A stretch of DNA of 64,000 bases from the NCBI RefSeq assembly GCF_900114735.1, contig NZ_FOUA01000001.1, positions 508,278-572,277 on the forward strand, given 5' to 3'. Below the pieces are notes generated by a model. That model saw nothing but the letters and a program-made list of their open reading frames with translations. It ran no database searches and was not told where the DNA came from. Source of the DNA: Halopseudomonas bauzanensis (GTDB lineage Bacteria; Pseudomonadota; Gammaproteobacteria; Pseudomonadales; Pseudomonadaceae). Each line of letters begins with the position of its first letter. The first letter of the stretch is position 1. Both the position numbers and the translations under genes were made by a program. Positions 18,219-26,398 of the stretch are shown here, in pieces.

Positions 18219-19550
18219 GTGCGTCACTTGAAATGGGTCTTCTGGTCGAGCCTGGGGTTGATTGCCCTGCTCTGGCTGATTGCCGAGCCAGGTCTGTCCA
18301 ACACGCGCGGGTTTTTCACCTGGCGTAGTCTGCTGGTACAACTGACCGGTGTGCTGGCCATAGGTTGCATGAGTCTTGGCATGCTGCTGGCACTGAGGCC
18401 GAAATGGCTGGAACGGTGGCTAAACGGACTCGACAAGATGTACCGGCTGCATAAATGGCTCGGCATGGGCGCATTGGTTCTTTCCGTTCTCCACTGGTTG
18501 GCTGCCAAAGGGCCAAAATGGGCAGTGGGTTGGGGCTGGCTGGTAAAACCGCAAAAAGGCCCCAAGGCTGTGCAGCAACCACTGGAAGCTTTTTTTTACA
18601 ACCAACGCGGCCTCGCCGAAAGCCTGGGCGAATGGGCTTTCTATGTTGCGGTTATCTTCATCGTCCTGGCGCTGATCAAGCGCGTGCCCTACCGACTGTT
18701 TTCCCAGGTCCACCGGCTGTTGGCCATCATTTATCTGGTGTTGGCAATGCATAGCCTGGTACTGCTCAAGTTCAGCTATTGGGAATCTCCCATTGGCTGG
18801 CTGACTGGTCTGCTGCTGGTCGTCGGCAGCTGGGCTGCGGTGATCTCGCTGTTGCGTCGGGTAGGTGCCCAGCGCCGGGTACCGGGCAGCATTACCGGGC
18901 TGCATTACTATGGCGGGGTCAAATCACTGGAAATACAGACCAGGGTCTCGGGTTGGCCGGGGCATCAACCCGGCCAGTTCGCCTTTGCCAGCTCGAATGC
19001 AAAGGAAGGTTTTCATCCGTACACCATTGCCTCCAGCTGGGACCCCAACGAGCCGGATATCACCTTTGTGGTCAAGGAGCTGGGTGACCATACCCGTACC
19101 TTGCATGAACGGCTGACTGTCGCCCAGCCGATCATCCTGGAAGGCCCCTACGGCTGTTTTACCTTCGACGACCCGCGCCCGCGGCAAATCTGGATCGGCG
19201 GCGGGATTGGTGTTACCCCCTTTGTCGCCCGCTTGAAACATCTGGCTGCGCATCCGGCGGCAAATCAGCCGGTGGATTTTTTCCATAGCACAGCCGAAGT
19301 GGATGAACAGGCACTCGCCCGCCTGACCGAGGACGTCAGCAGTACCGACGTGCGACTGCACCTGTTGATCGATGCCCGTGATGGCTATCTGACTGCCGAG
19401 CGCATCCGCGCCGCAGTTCCTGAATGGCGTAACGCAAGTATCTGGTTCTGTGGCCCGGCGAAATTTGGCGAAGCGCTGCGCCGGGATTTCGCCGCTTCGG
19501 GTTTCCCGGTCCACCAGCACTTTCATCAGGAACTGTTTGAAATGCGCTGA
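18219..19550 (+). CDS. Ferric-reductase-like transmembrane flavoprotein
   Basis: A 443-residue membrane oxidoreductase of the ferric reductase/NADPH-oxidase type. The first ~215 residues hold about six membrane helices with paired histidines (LHKWLG, LHWL, VHRLL, MHSL) fit for two b-type hemes. The rest is an FAD/NAD(P)H module. HQPGQFAF and HPYTIAS match the FAD-binding motif, GGGIGVTPF binds the nucleotide, and WFCGPAKFGEAL is the C-terminal NAD(P) motif. It starts at GTG 18219 with a GGGAGGGG ribosome site. It may reduce ferric iron or pass electrons to a periplasmic partner; no partner gene is adjacent. Divergent from gntK. Confidence 0.85.
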   Translation: MRHLKWVFWSSLGLIALLWLIAEPGLSNTRGFFTWRSLLVQLTGVLAIGCMSLGMLLALRPKWLERWLNGLDKMYRLHKWLGMGALVLSVLHWLAAKGPKWAVGWGWLVKPQKGPKAVQQPLEAFFYNQRGLAESLGEWAFYVAVIFIVLALIKRVPYRLFSQVHRLLAIIYLVLAMHSLVLLKFSYWESPIGWLTGLLLVVGSWAAVISLLRRVGAQRRVPGSITGLHYYGGVKSLEIQTRVSGWPGHQPGQFAFASSNAKEGFHPYTIASSWDPNEPDITFVVKELGDHTRTLHERLTVAQPIILEGPYGCFTFDDPRPRQIWIGGGIGVTPFVARLKHLAAHPAANQPVDFFHSTAEVDEQALARLTEDVSSTDVRLHLLIDARDGYLTAERIRAAVPEWRNASIWFCGPAKFGEALRRDFAASGFPVHQHFHQELFEMR

Positions 19551-19554
19551 CCTA

Positions 19555-19640
19555 AGCCAAGCTCCCCGGCCGGCGTCATCCAGCGCACCGTGTTTTTGCC
19601 GCAGGCCGTCACCCCTGACCACCAATGCAGTCCTCTGCTG
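19555..19640 (-). pseudogene. Degenerate gluconokinase fragment
   Basis: Two blocks match gntK on the same strand. 19555-19587 matches 17861-17893 at 30 of 33 bases. 19591-19612 matches 17991-18012 at 19 of 22 bases, and weaker similarity continues to 19640 (matching 18048). The roughly 97 bases between the blocks in gntK are missing. In protein terms the remnant keeps the ALDDA-AW segment and a shifted P-loop, so it cannot be functional. It begins right after the flavoprotein stop codon. Confidence 0.75.
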
Positions 19641-19705
19641 TATGAGGCTGCTCTCCTCCTACCGTCGTGAATGAGCGGCACTGTCAGTCTAGCCAAGACA
19701 ACTAA

Positions 19706-19738
19706 TGACCAATCATTCTGCTAGTGAATGCTTGGTCA
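19706..19738. promoter_or_regulatory. 13-bp inverted repeat, possible TetR-type operator
   Basis: TGACCAATCATTC (19706-19718) and GAATGCTTGGTCA (19726-19738) are reverse complements with one mismatch, separated by TGCTAGT. TGACCAA/TTGGTCA half-sites are common in TetR-family operators. No regulator gene is adjacent. Confidence 0.45.
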
Positions 19739-19948
19739 CCATAAAGACGGAAAATCAAAAGTAGGCCTGATTCAATTTTGCCAGGCATAAATGGCCTTAG
19801 GCGCTCTGCATCAGTAGAGACATATCTTGATAATGACTTAAAATCACATAGCGATCCCGCCTGATTCTATCCCGCCACCATCTGCACTTCTGTGCTCCAA
19901 GCCTAACCAATTTGGGTTACGTCTCACTATTCGCTTCTATACTGCCCG

Positions 19949-19967
19949 GCGTTCCCGATCGGAACGC
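19949..19967. promoter_or_regulatory. 7-bp palindrome upstream of esterase 3
   Basis: GCGTTCC (19949-19955), CGATC spacer, GGAACGC (19961-19967). It lies about 107 bp before the esterase 3 start, where a promoter or operator would be expected. Confidence 0.35.
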
Positions 19968-20074
19968 AACGTTCTTTCGTTAGGCCATGGATGTGGCCCG
20001 CAACGGATATTCTCGGTGCGGAGCAAAGCATCTGTCCCGAAAGGCTTAAAACAACAATAATTGGAGTTCAATTC

Positions 20075-22090
20075 ATGTATCGCATGACCAGACCAGGCAA
20101 TCGCTCGATTGTATTGGCCACCTCCTTGGTACCCTTGCTGCTGGCCGGCTGTTTCGGTGGTTCTTCTTCCTCCTCGAAACCCACGGTGCTTACCGGCACT
20201 TTCATTGACAGCGCCGTGTCGGGGCTCGATTACCAGGGCACCGACACCGCCGCGAGCGCCACGGACGACCAGGGTCAGTTTCAGTATCGACAAGGGGAAA
20301 CCATTACCTTCTCTATCGGCGCGCTGGAATTGGGAGCCGCCGAGGGAGCAGAGATACTGACGCCACTGAGCATCACCGCAGGCGCCAGCTCGGCGCAGGA
20401 TCAGCGGGTGAACAACAAGCTGATCCTGCTGCAGACCCTTGATGCCGATGGGGATTTGAATAACGGCATCCAGCTCACCGACACCATCAGTACTGAGGTG
20501 TCCTTACATGCTCCCGACATTGATTTCGACCAGCCAACGACTGATTTTCGCACCAGCCTCCAGCCGTTGATTACAGCATTGGAAGACGCCGGAGCGTTCT
20601 CCGATACCGATCCCCGTCCTCGCGTCATCGCCTCCGCTACGGATGCGATCGAACACTTCCAGCGCGCGACCAACCCGCGGATAACAATCAATACCACCGG
20701 GGGAGAGCTGCGCGGCTTCGAAGCGACCGAGGATACCTGGCAGTTTCTGGGTATTCCCTATGCCGCTCCCCCACTCGGAGAGCTGCGCTGGCGTGAACCG
20801 GAGCCGCCCGAACCTTGGTCAGGCGTTCGCGACGCCATCGCCTGGGCGGACCAGTCAGCGCAGGACATGGCATTGGAAGGCATCAACGAAGGGGGCATGA
20901 GCGAGGATTCCCTCTATCTCAACGTCACCGCACCCAAGGACGCCGATGGCCTGCCGGTGATGGTCTGGTTCCATGGCGGGTCCTTCACCATTCTTTCGGC
21001 CAACTCTCGGCAGTACAACAACCCCGACAGCTTGACCAATGAAGGGGTGGTGCTGGTGACGGTCAACCACCGCCTGGGGCCCTTCGGCTATATTGCCCAT
21101 CCCCAGCTGAGCGCTGAAAGCCAGTACGGTGGCTCCGGCAACTACGGTCAGATGGATCTGGTCATGGCGCTGAAATGGGTGCGGGACAATATTGCCGAGT
21201 TTGGCGGTGATCCTGGCAATGTCACCCTGTTCGGCCAGTCCGGCGGTGGCGGAAAAGCCTACTCGTTGATGAACTCTCCCCAGGCCACCGGCCTGTTTCA
21301 CAAGGCCATTGTACAAAGCGCCTTTGCGCCCATGGATGAAACCGGCTCGCCCTCCGAATCGCTGCGTTCGGCAGAGGAGCTTGGGGTAGCCATGTTCGAG
21401 CGGATCGGTGCCAGCAACCTCGAAGAGGCCCGGGCGCTGCCGTGGACCGCCATCGTCCAGGCAGAAGCGGACAACAGCATCCCACGTCAGACTTATCGGC
21501 CGAACGCGGATCATTATTACCAGCCCGAGACCTATTACCAGAATGCTCTCAACGGCATGCCAAGCGATGTTCCGCTCATGGCCGGCGTTACATCGGGCGA
21601 CGGACTGAACCATCGGTCATCGTTCCCCATCTGGCTGGAGCAGCGCTCGGACTACTATCAATCAAACCAGTTCATCTACAAGTTCAGCCGGGTACCCGAT
21701 GGCTGGGCCGAGATGGGATTGAGAAGCTGCCATGGCTGTGAACTGCCCTACCTGTTCAATCATCCGACGGGCATGGTGCAGAACTTCCAGCTCGGCCTGG
21801 TAACCACCCCGGATGGTAGCCGGCCACAAATTGGCGACCTGAACGACAACGGTATCACCGGCAGCCAAGGGGATGCGGCGGATGTTTATGCATCCATGGA
21901 ATGGGGCTCGAAGGACGCCGCCGTTGCGCAGCAGATGATGCTGATGTGGACCAATTTCGCCAAGACTGGAAACCCCAGCACCAATGGCCTGGACTGGCCG
22001 GTCTACAACCTGTCCAACGATACATTTGTCGAGATCGGCCCGGAGACCGAGACGACCATAGAAACCGGACTGGCAGACGCGGTCAGGTAA
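20075..22090 (+). CDS. Lipoprotein type-B carboxylesterase, paralog 3
   Basis: A 671-residue serine esterase with lipobox L23-A-G-C26 and a Ser-rich linker. The N-terminal domain has DADGDLNNG near 123. The catalytic domain has HGGSF near 300 and nucleophile S389 in GQSGG. A C-H-G-C motif holds the catalytic His, and the DLNDNG dockerin-like insert is present. By eye it is much closer to paralog 1 than to paralog 2, sharing long stretches around GMSEDSLYLN and NHRLGPFGYIAHP. I chose the ATG at 20075 (GGAG nearby) because it starts the lipoprotein signal; the frame is open further upstream. It is a single-gene unit ending at a strong bidirectional terminator. The copy on the opposite strand, away from the tandem pair, suggests dispersal by duplication. 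Confidence 0.88.
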   Translation: MYRMTRPGNRSIVLATSLVPLLLAGCFGGSSSSSKPTVLTGTFIDSAVSGLDYQGTDTAASATDDQGQFQYRQGETITFSIGALELGAAEGAEILTPLSITAGASSAQDQRVNNKLILLQTLDADGDLNNGIQLTDTISTEVSLHAPDIDFDQPTTDFRTSLQPLITALEDAGAFSDTDPRPRVIASATDAIEHFQRATNPRITINTTGGELRGFEATEDTWQFLGIPYAAPPLGELRWREPEPPEPWSGVRDAIAWADQSAQDMALEGINEGGMSEDSLYLNVTAPKDADGLPVMVWFHGGSFTILSANSRQYNNPDSLTNEGVVLVTVNHRLGPFGYIAHPQLSAESQYGGSGNYGQMDLVMALKWVRDNIAEFGGDPGNVTLFGQSGGGGKAYSLMNSPQATGLFHKAIVQSAFAPMDETGSPSESLRSAEELGVAMFERIGASNLEEARALPWTAIVQAEADNSIPRQTYRPNADHYYQPETYYQNALNGMPSDVPLMAGVTSGDGLNHRSSFPIWLEQRSDYYQSNQFIYKFSRVPDGWAEMGLRSCHGCELPYLFNHPTGMVQNFQLGLVTTPDGSRPQIGDLNDNGITGSQGDAADVYASMEWGSKDAAVAQQMMLMWTNFAKTGNPSTNGLDWPVYNLSNDTFVEIGPETETTIETGLADAVR

Positions 22091-22107
22091 TATCTCTGTA
22101 AAGCGAC

Positions 22108-22139
22108 AAAGAAGGGCAGCTTTCCAGCTGCCCTTCTTT
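22108..22139. terminator. Bidirectional terminator after esterase 3
   Basis: A 14-bp perfect stem, AAAGAAGGGCAGCT (22108-22121) and AGCTGCCCTTCTTT (22126-22139), with a TTCC loop. Its A and T edges serve both convergent genes. The core GGGCAGC/GCTGCCC is the same as in the terminator of esterase 1. Confidence 0.9.
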
Positions 22140-22153
22140 CATTGCATTTCCTA

Positions 22154-23455
22154 TTAGAAGAAGAACGTCAACACGATACTGAATATCAACGCAGCCACAA
22201 TACCGATGGGCGCAGCCCGGAACAGCAGTTGCGAGAACAGGCCCGAACGTGCCTCTTCATTAGGGCAGGCACCGAGCATCAGGCTGCCACCGGAGGAAAA
22301 CGGCGAGATGGACGTCGCCTGAGCGCCTGCGACGATGCAGATGAAAATGATCATCGGATCGAGGCCGAGGTTGCCGGCAATGGAGGGTACTATCGGAAAC
22401 AGCGCGGGCGTCACCACACCCAGCGTGCTGGAGAAAAGCGACATCAGCGCTGCGACGACGCCAAACGCCAGAGGCACCAGACTGGTCGGAATGTTGGTAC
22501 CGATCCATGAGGCCAGCATGTCGATGGTGCCCGCCTTGATCGCAATGGAAATCAGCATGCCCACACCGCAGATCATGATCAGTGTGCTCCAGGGCACCGA
22601 CGCCATGGCTTTGCGCTCATCGCCCAGCTTCAGCAACAGTGCAATCACCGAGAAAACACTGGCGATCAGCCCGATATCCATCTTGCTGTTGATGAAAGTG
22701 GCAGTGGCGCTGTCCGGGAAGATCAGGTGAGCAATAGGCGCCATCAGCACCAGCGCCATCATCAAAAGGGTCAGCCACAGGGTGGTTTTCTGCTGCTGGT
22801 TGAATGCTGTCGGCAGGCTTACTCCGAGACTCGCACCCTGCATGGATTTCCTGTGGCCGGTAAAGAACACCAGCACGGTAATGACCGCCAGCGGAATCAG
22901 CATGGTGCTGGCGAAAATACCGAAGCTGTTGATGAAGGCAACTTCTTCGGCGATCCCCGAGTTGACCATCAAGCTGCGGAAAATGATCCCGCTCTGGCTG
23001 GATACGAAGTTGGCCCCGCCAAGCGCGCCATAGTTGACCGACATCGCCCCGATAATGAGGCTCATGCGGGTTTTTTCACACAGCATCAGCGTAATCGGCG
23101 CCATGAAGGCGAGCACCGTGTAGTAACCGGCGCCCATCGCGGCAATCAGCGCCGATGTGAAGAAAATGGCATAGGGCAGCAGATGTGGCACGTTTCGGCA
23201 ACGATAGAGCAGGTGCTCCGACAACTTCTCCAATGTGCCGTTGACGATGGCGAAACTGTAGAACAGGCACACGGCGAAGATGATGAAGAACATTTTCAGC
23301 GGCCACATACCGATGACTTCGGACGGGCTCAGACCCATTACGAAGCAGCCGATGAGGTAGGCAAACGCGATGGCAAACAGGCCGATATTGATCCTGGTCT
23401 TATAGCCCAGGGCGATGGCGGCAATGATGGCAGCAACCACAATGAAACTCGTCAT
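22154..23455 (-). CDS. MatC-like dicarboxylate carrier
   Basis: A 433-residue inner-membrane permease with about 11-12 helices. It resembles the dicarboxylate carrier MatC family (malonate and related acids) within the ion transporter superfamily. The N-terminal segment through the TMWPLKMFF-like region, the FVSSQSGIIFRSL loop and the C-terminal QATSISPFSSGGSLML re-entrant motif fit that fold. It follows the amidohydrolase gene by 24 bp on the same strand, so the pair likely imports and processes one organic acid. Expression is probably controlled by the divergent GntR regulator. The substrate is inferred only as a small dicarboxylate or similar anion. Confidence 0.8.
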   Translation of the reverse strand: MTSFIVVAAIIAAIALGYKTRINIGLFAIAFAYLIGCFVMGLSPSEVIGMWPLKMFFIIFAVCLFYSFAIVNGTLEKLSEHLLYRCRNVPHLLPYAIFFTSALIAAMGAGYYTVLAFMAPITLMLCEKTRMSLIIGAMSVNYGALGGANFVSSQSGIIFRSLMVNSGIAEEVAFINSFGIFASTMLIPLAVITVLVFFTGHRKSMQGASLGVSLPTAFNQQQKTTLWLTLLMMALVLMAPIAHLIFPDSATATFINSKMDIGLIASVFSVIALLLKLGDERKAMASVPWSTLIMICGVGMLISIAIKAGTIDMLASWIGTNIPTSLVPLAFGVVAALMSLFSSTLGVVTPALFPIVPSIAGNLGLDPMIIFICIVAGAQATSISPFSSGGSLMLGACPNEEARSGLFSQLLFRAAPIGIVAALIFSIVLTFFF

Positions 23456-23479
23456 GCTGAAGTACCTTTGCAGTTGTGA

Positions 23480-24301
23480 TCAGGCGAACTTGAACAGCTT
23501 GCCGGGATTGTCCACCAGCACCTTGGCGCGGTGCTCAGGATTCGGCAGCAGCGCTTCGATGATGGAATATTGGGAAACGTAGCTGACCTGATCCTCGAAC
23601 TGGGTATGCGGCCAGTCGCTGCCCCAGAGGAATCGGTCATGACCGGCACAGGCACTGATCAGCACCCGCAGGTTGGCCGCTGCCTGGTCCAGCGTCAGGT
23701 TATTGCGATAGGTCGCGGAAAGCTTGATCCAGAGCTGTTCATGGGCCAGCAGGCTGAGGAAGCGGCCGTGACTACTGTGGTCCGGATCAATCATGCCTTT
23801 GGGCAGGCCGAAATGATCGATCACCACTGCCACCCCGGATTCGAGAATGCTGGGAAGAATCAGCGCCAGATCCTCCATCCCCCGCTGGATCTCAACCGAC
23901 CAATGACGACGAGCCAGTTTCAGGAAGAACTCTTGCCAGCGTGGCTGGGCAAAATCTTCCAGCGCCAGACCCACCAGATTCAATCGTACCCCGACCGTAC
24001 CCGAGGCCTCCAGCCTATCCAGCTCCGCATCGCTGATCTGCGGGTCGACCACTACCACGGCGCGCAGCTGCTCCGGGTAGCGGCGAACCGCCTCGAGCAT
24101 GAAGCTGTTGTCGGTACCAAGAAAACTTGGCTGGATCAGCACCCCATGGGAAAGACCGCTGCCTAGCAGGTGGGCCAGGTAGTCTTCCACCAGCGCATCA
24201 TAGGAAGGGCTGTAACGACGACCGGCCGCCATGGGCAGATCATGACGAAAAATATGGGCATGGGTATCAATCCCGGTTACTGCAAGCGGGGAGGACTTCA
24301 T
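23480..24301 (-). CDS. Amidohydrolase-fold lactonase (PDC-hydrolase-like)
   Basis: A 273-residue TIM-barrel metal hydrolase of the amidohydrolase-2 group that includes 2-pyrone-4,6-dicarboxylate lactonase and related lactonases. The N-terminal D-T-H-A-H metal motif is at about residues 12-16, and the C-terminal WGSDWPHT motif (about 225-232) carries the catalytic Asp. HFGLPKG near 170 supplies another conserved His. It sits upstream of the MatC-like carrier in one unit and faces the GntR gene. A role in opening a lactone or pyrone intermediate of an imported acid is inferred from family and context; the true substrate is not shown. Confidence 0.8.
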   Translation of the reverse strand: MKSSPLAVTGIDTHAHIFRHDLPMAAGRRYSPSYDALVEDYLAHLLGSGLSHGVLIQPSFLGTDNSFMLEAVRRYPEQLRAVVVVDPQISDAELDRLEASGTVGVRLNLVGLALEDFAQPRWQEFFLKLARRHWSVEIQRGMEDLALILPSILESGVAVVIDHFGLPKGMIDPDHSSHGRFLSLLAHEQLWIKLSATYRNNLTLDQAAANLRVLISACAGHDRFLWGSDWPHTQFEDQVSYVSQYSIIEALLPNPEHRAKVLVDNPGKLFKFA

Positions 24302-24348
24302 GGAAATACCTTTATGTTGTTATGGCGCAGGCTCGCCTAGAGATATAC

Positions 24349-24360
24349 TCATATATATGA
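24349..24360. promoter_or_regulatory. Palindrome in divergent control region
   Basis: TCATATATATGA is a perfect 12-bp palindrome between the divergent amidohydrolase and GntR genes. It is a candidate GntR/HutC operator or part of overlapping promoters. Confidence 0.45.
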
Positions 24361-24442
24361 CTAGAGGACAATATTGATGACGCAGCAGGCTGTCAAATCT
24401 TTTCACCTGCGACCTTGGTGGTAAGATGGCGCCTTCGCTCAC

Positions 24443-25189
24443 ATGGATATGCGCATGCCCGCGAGAATGAGACCTGACGAACGCCTGCCGTTGTATCAAC
24501 AGCTCAGCGATGAAATGCTGGCTCGGATTGCCGCCGGAGAATGGCTGCCCGGCACACCCATTCCTAGCGAAACGGAGCTGACCAGGCTCCATGGCGTGGC
24601 CATCGGCACGGTCAGAAAAGCTGTCGATACATTGGTCAAGCAAGGAATACTGGAACGCAACCACGGGCGCGGAACCTTTGTGCGCAGACCGCAGTTTGCC
24701 GAATCGTTCTTCCGGTTCTTCCGTCAGGTCAGCCCCACGGGTAACCAACCGGTGCCCCAGAGCCGTATTCTCACGCGCTCGCTTGAGCTGCCTCCAGAAG
24801 CTGTTCGACACTCCCTTGCCCTGGAAAAAAACGAACCCACCGTATACCTGACGCGTGAACGGATCATTCAGGAAGATCGCCTGTTTCGCGAGGAGATCTG
24901 GCTGCCGAAGGACCGATTCTCCCCCTTGCTGGACATTGATCCCACCCAGTTTGCCAACATGCTCTACCCCTTTTATGAGGAACGCTGTGGCCAACTGATA
25001 GCCTCGGCTCGGGAAACCCTGACCATTGAATCAGCCGACAAGCATATGGCGAAGCTCCTCGGCATTGCCGCCGGTGAGCCGGTCGTGGCAGTTGAACGCA
25101 TCGCCTTGGGTTATGATGCCACGCCGCTGGAATACCGCCTGTCACGGGGCGCGGCGGAAGGCTTTCGCTATCAGATCGACCTGCGCTGA
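24443..25189 (+). CDS. GntR/HutC-family transcriptional regulator
   Basis: A 248-residue DNA-binding repressor. The N-terminal winged helix (about 8-80) contains LPLYQQLSDEMLARI and the recognition region VAIGTVRKAVDTLVKQGILERNHGRGTFV. The C-terminal UTRA ligand-binding domain (about 95-245) is typical of the HutC subfamily. It is transcribed away from the lactonase-carrier pair, the usual layout for a regulator of a catabolic operon, with the palindrome at 24349-24360 between them. Several in-frame ATGs lie within the first nine codons and no ribosome site clearly decides among them. An MFS gene follows after 20 bp. The ligand is probably the imported acid or its product (inference). Confidence 0.9.
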   Translation: MDMRMPARMRPDERLPLYQQLSDEMLARIAAGEWLPGTPIPSETELTRLHGVAIGTVRKAVDTLVKQGILERNHGRGTFVRRPQFAESFFRFFRQVSPTGNQPVPQSRILTRSLELPPEAVRHSLALEKNEPTVYLTRERIIQEDRLFREEIWLPKDRFSPLLDIDPTQFANMLYPFYEERCGQLIASARETLTIESADKHMAKLLGIAAGEPVVAVERIALGYDATPLEYRLSRGAAEGFRYQIDLR

Positions 25190-25209
25190 AGGAGCGCCTG
25201 TAACCTCTT

Positions 25210-26397
25210 ATGATTCAGCGCAACGATTTGCCGCCCCTGCTGACTGGCATGATGGCCACCCTGGTCGGCGTCGGGCTCGCCCGTTTTGCCTATACCCCCT
25301 TGATTCCGATACTGGTGCTGCAGGGCTGGTTCGATGCCAGTGCCGCGATCTATCTCGGCGCCGCCAATCTGCTGGGCTACCTGCTGGGCGCACTGATGGC
25401 CCATCGGCTCTCCGAACGCTTCGGCGCGCGGCAATTGCTTGCCTTCTGCTTTATCAGCATCGCCCTGAGCTTTTTCGCCAGCGCTACGCCCGGTAGTTTC
25501 GCCTGGTTCTTTTTCTGGCGGCTGCTCGCCGGTATTACCGGAGCGATTCTGGTGGTAGTCGGCCCTTCGCTGGCCTTGACCCGCGCCCCCATCGCTCGAC
25601 GCCCGGTTGTCGGCCCGCTGGTATTCTGCGGTATCGGCCTAGGCGCATTGCTGTCGGCGACGCTGTTGCCGCTGCTTATCCAATACGATCTGATGTGGAG
25701 CTGGCTGACCCTCGGCGTGTTATCACTACTGGCTGGTTTTATCTGTGACCAGGGGCTGGCGCGGCTGCCGCCGGCCGCGACGATCGCAGCCGCCAACGGA
25801 ACCGGCGGCGGCGCCCCTGTATTGAGCATCGCCATCATATTGGTGATGCTGGCCTACGCCATGGACGCCGCCGGGTTCATTCCGCATACGGTGTTCTGGG
25901 TGGATTATCTGGCCCGCGAGCAGGGCCAGACGAGCAGCGCGGCGGCCGCGCAATGGGCGATGTTTGGCGCCGGCGCGATCATCGGCCCGCTGGCCGCCGG
26001 ACTGCTGGTCAGCCGCCTTGGCTGGCACCGCAGTCTGGCTACTGGCTACCTGATCAAATGCCTGGCCATTGCCCTGCCGTTGTTTGCCAGCGGGCTGCTC
26101 AGCAACTCGGTCTCTTCTTTCCTGGTCGGTGCCATGGTACCCGGTCTCGTGGCCTTGACCTCCGGGCGACTGGCCGAACTCGGTGGCCCTGCCGAGCATA
26201 AACGCCTGTGGGGCTATGCCACGGCCGCCTTCGCCGTGCTGCAGGCGGCGTCGGGCTATGCCATGTCCGGCCTGTACGCCCTGCTCGGCAGCTACCAACC
26301 ACTGTTCGCCCTGGGTAGCGCCCTGCTCGGTCTTGGGCTGCTACTGATCATCTTCAGCGGTCGCTTTCAACCGGCCGCCTCACCACGGAGCCTGTGA
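25210..26397 (+). CDS. YbfB/YjiJ-family MFS transporter
   Basis: A 395-residue inner-membrane carrier of the YbfB/YjiJ branch of the major facilitator superfamily. The family mark is the N-terminal GVGLARFAYTPLIP segment in TM1, followed by GYLLGALMAHRLSERFG. About 12 helices are visible. The gene lies between the GntR regulator (20 bp) and a glutathione transferase gene that starts two bases after its stop codon, so the three form an operon. The family is thought to export or import small organic compounds, but few substrates are known. Confidence 0.85.
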   Translation: MIQRNDLPPLLTGMMATLVGVGLARFAYTPLIPILVLQGWFDASAAIYLGAANLLGYLLGALMAHRLSERFGARQLLAFCFISIALSFFASATPGSFAWFFFWRLLAGITGAILVVVGPSLALTRAPIARRPVVGPLVFCGIGLGALLSATLLPLLIQYDLMWSWLTLGVLSLLAGFICDQGLARLPPAATIAAANGTGGGAPVLSIAIILVMLAYAMDAAGFIPHTVFWVDYLAREQGQTSSAAAAQWAMFGAGAIIGPLAAGLLVSRLGWHRSLATGYLIKCLAIALPLFASGLLSNSVSSFLVGAMVPGLVALTSGRLAELGGPAEHKRLWGYATAAFAVLQAASGYAMSGLYALLGSYQPLFALGSALLGLGLLLIIFSGRFQPAASPRSL

Positions 26398-26398
26398 C

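Larger units (their letters stand above)
19551..20074. other. 524-bp intergenic region with gene remnant and repeats
   Basis: This gap between the flavoprotein and esterase paralog 3 holds a decayed gntK fragment (19555-19640), a 13-bp inverted repeat (19706-19738) and a 7-bp palindrome (19949-19967). The remainder, about 19740-19945, is noticeably AT-rich and shows no open frame that I can support. Confidence 0.7.
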
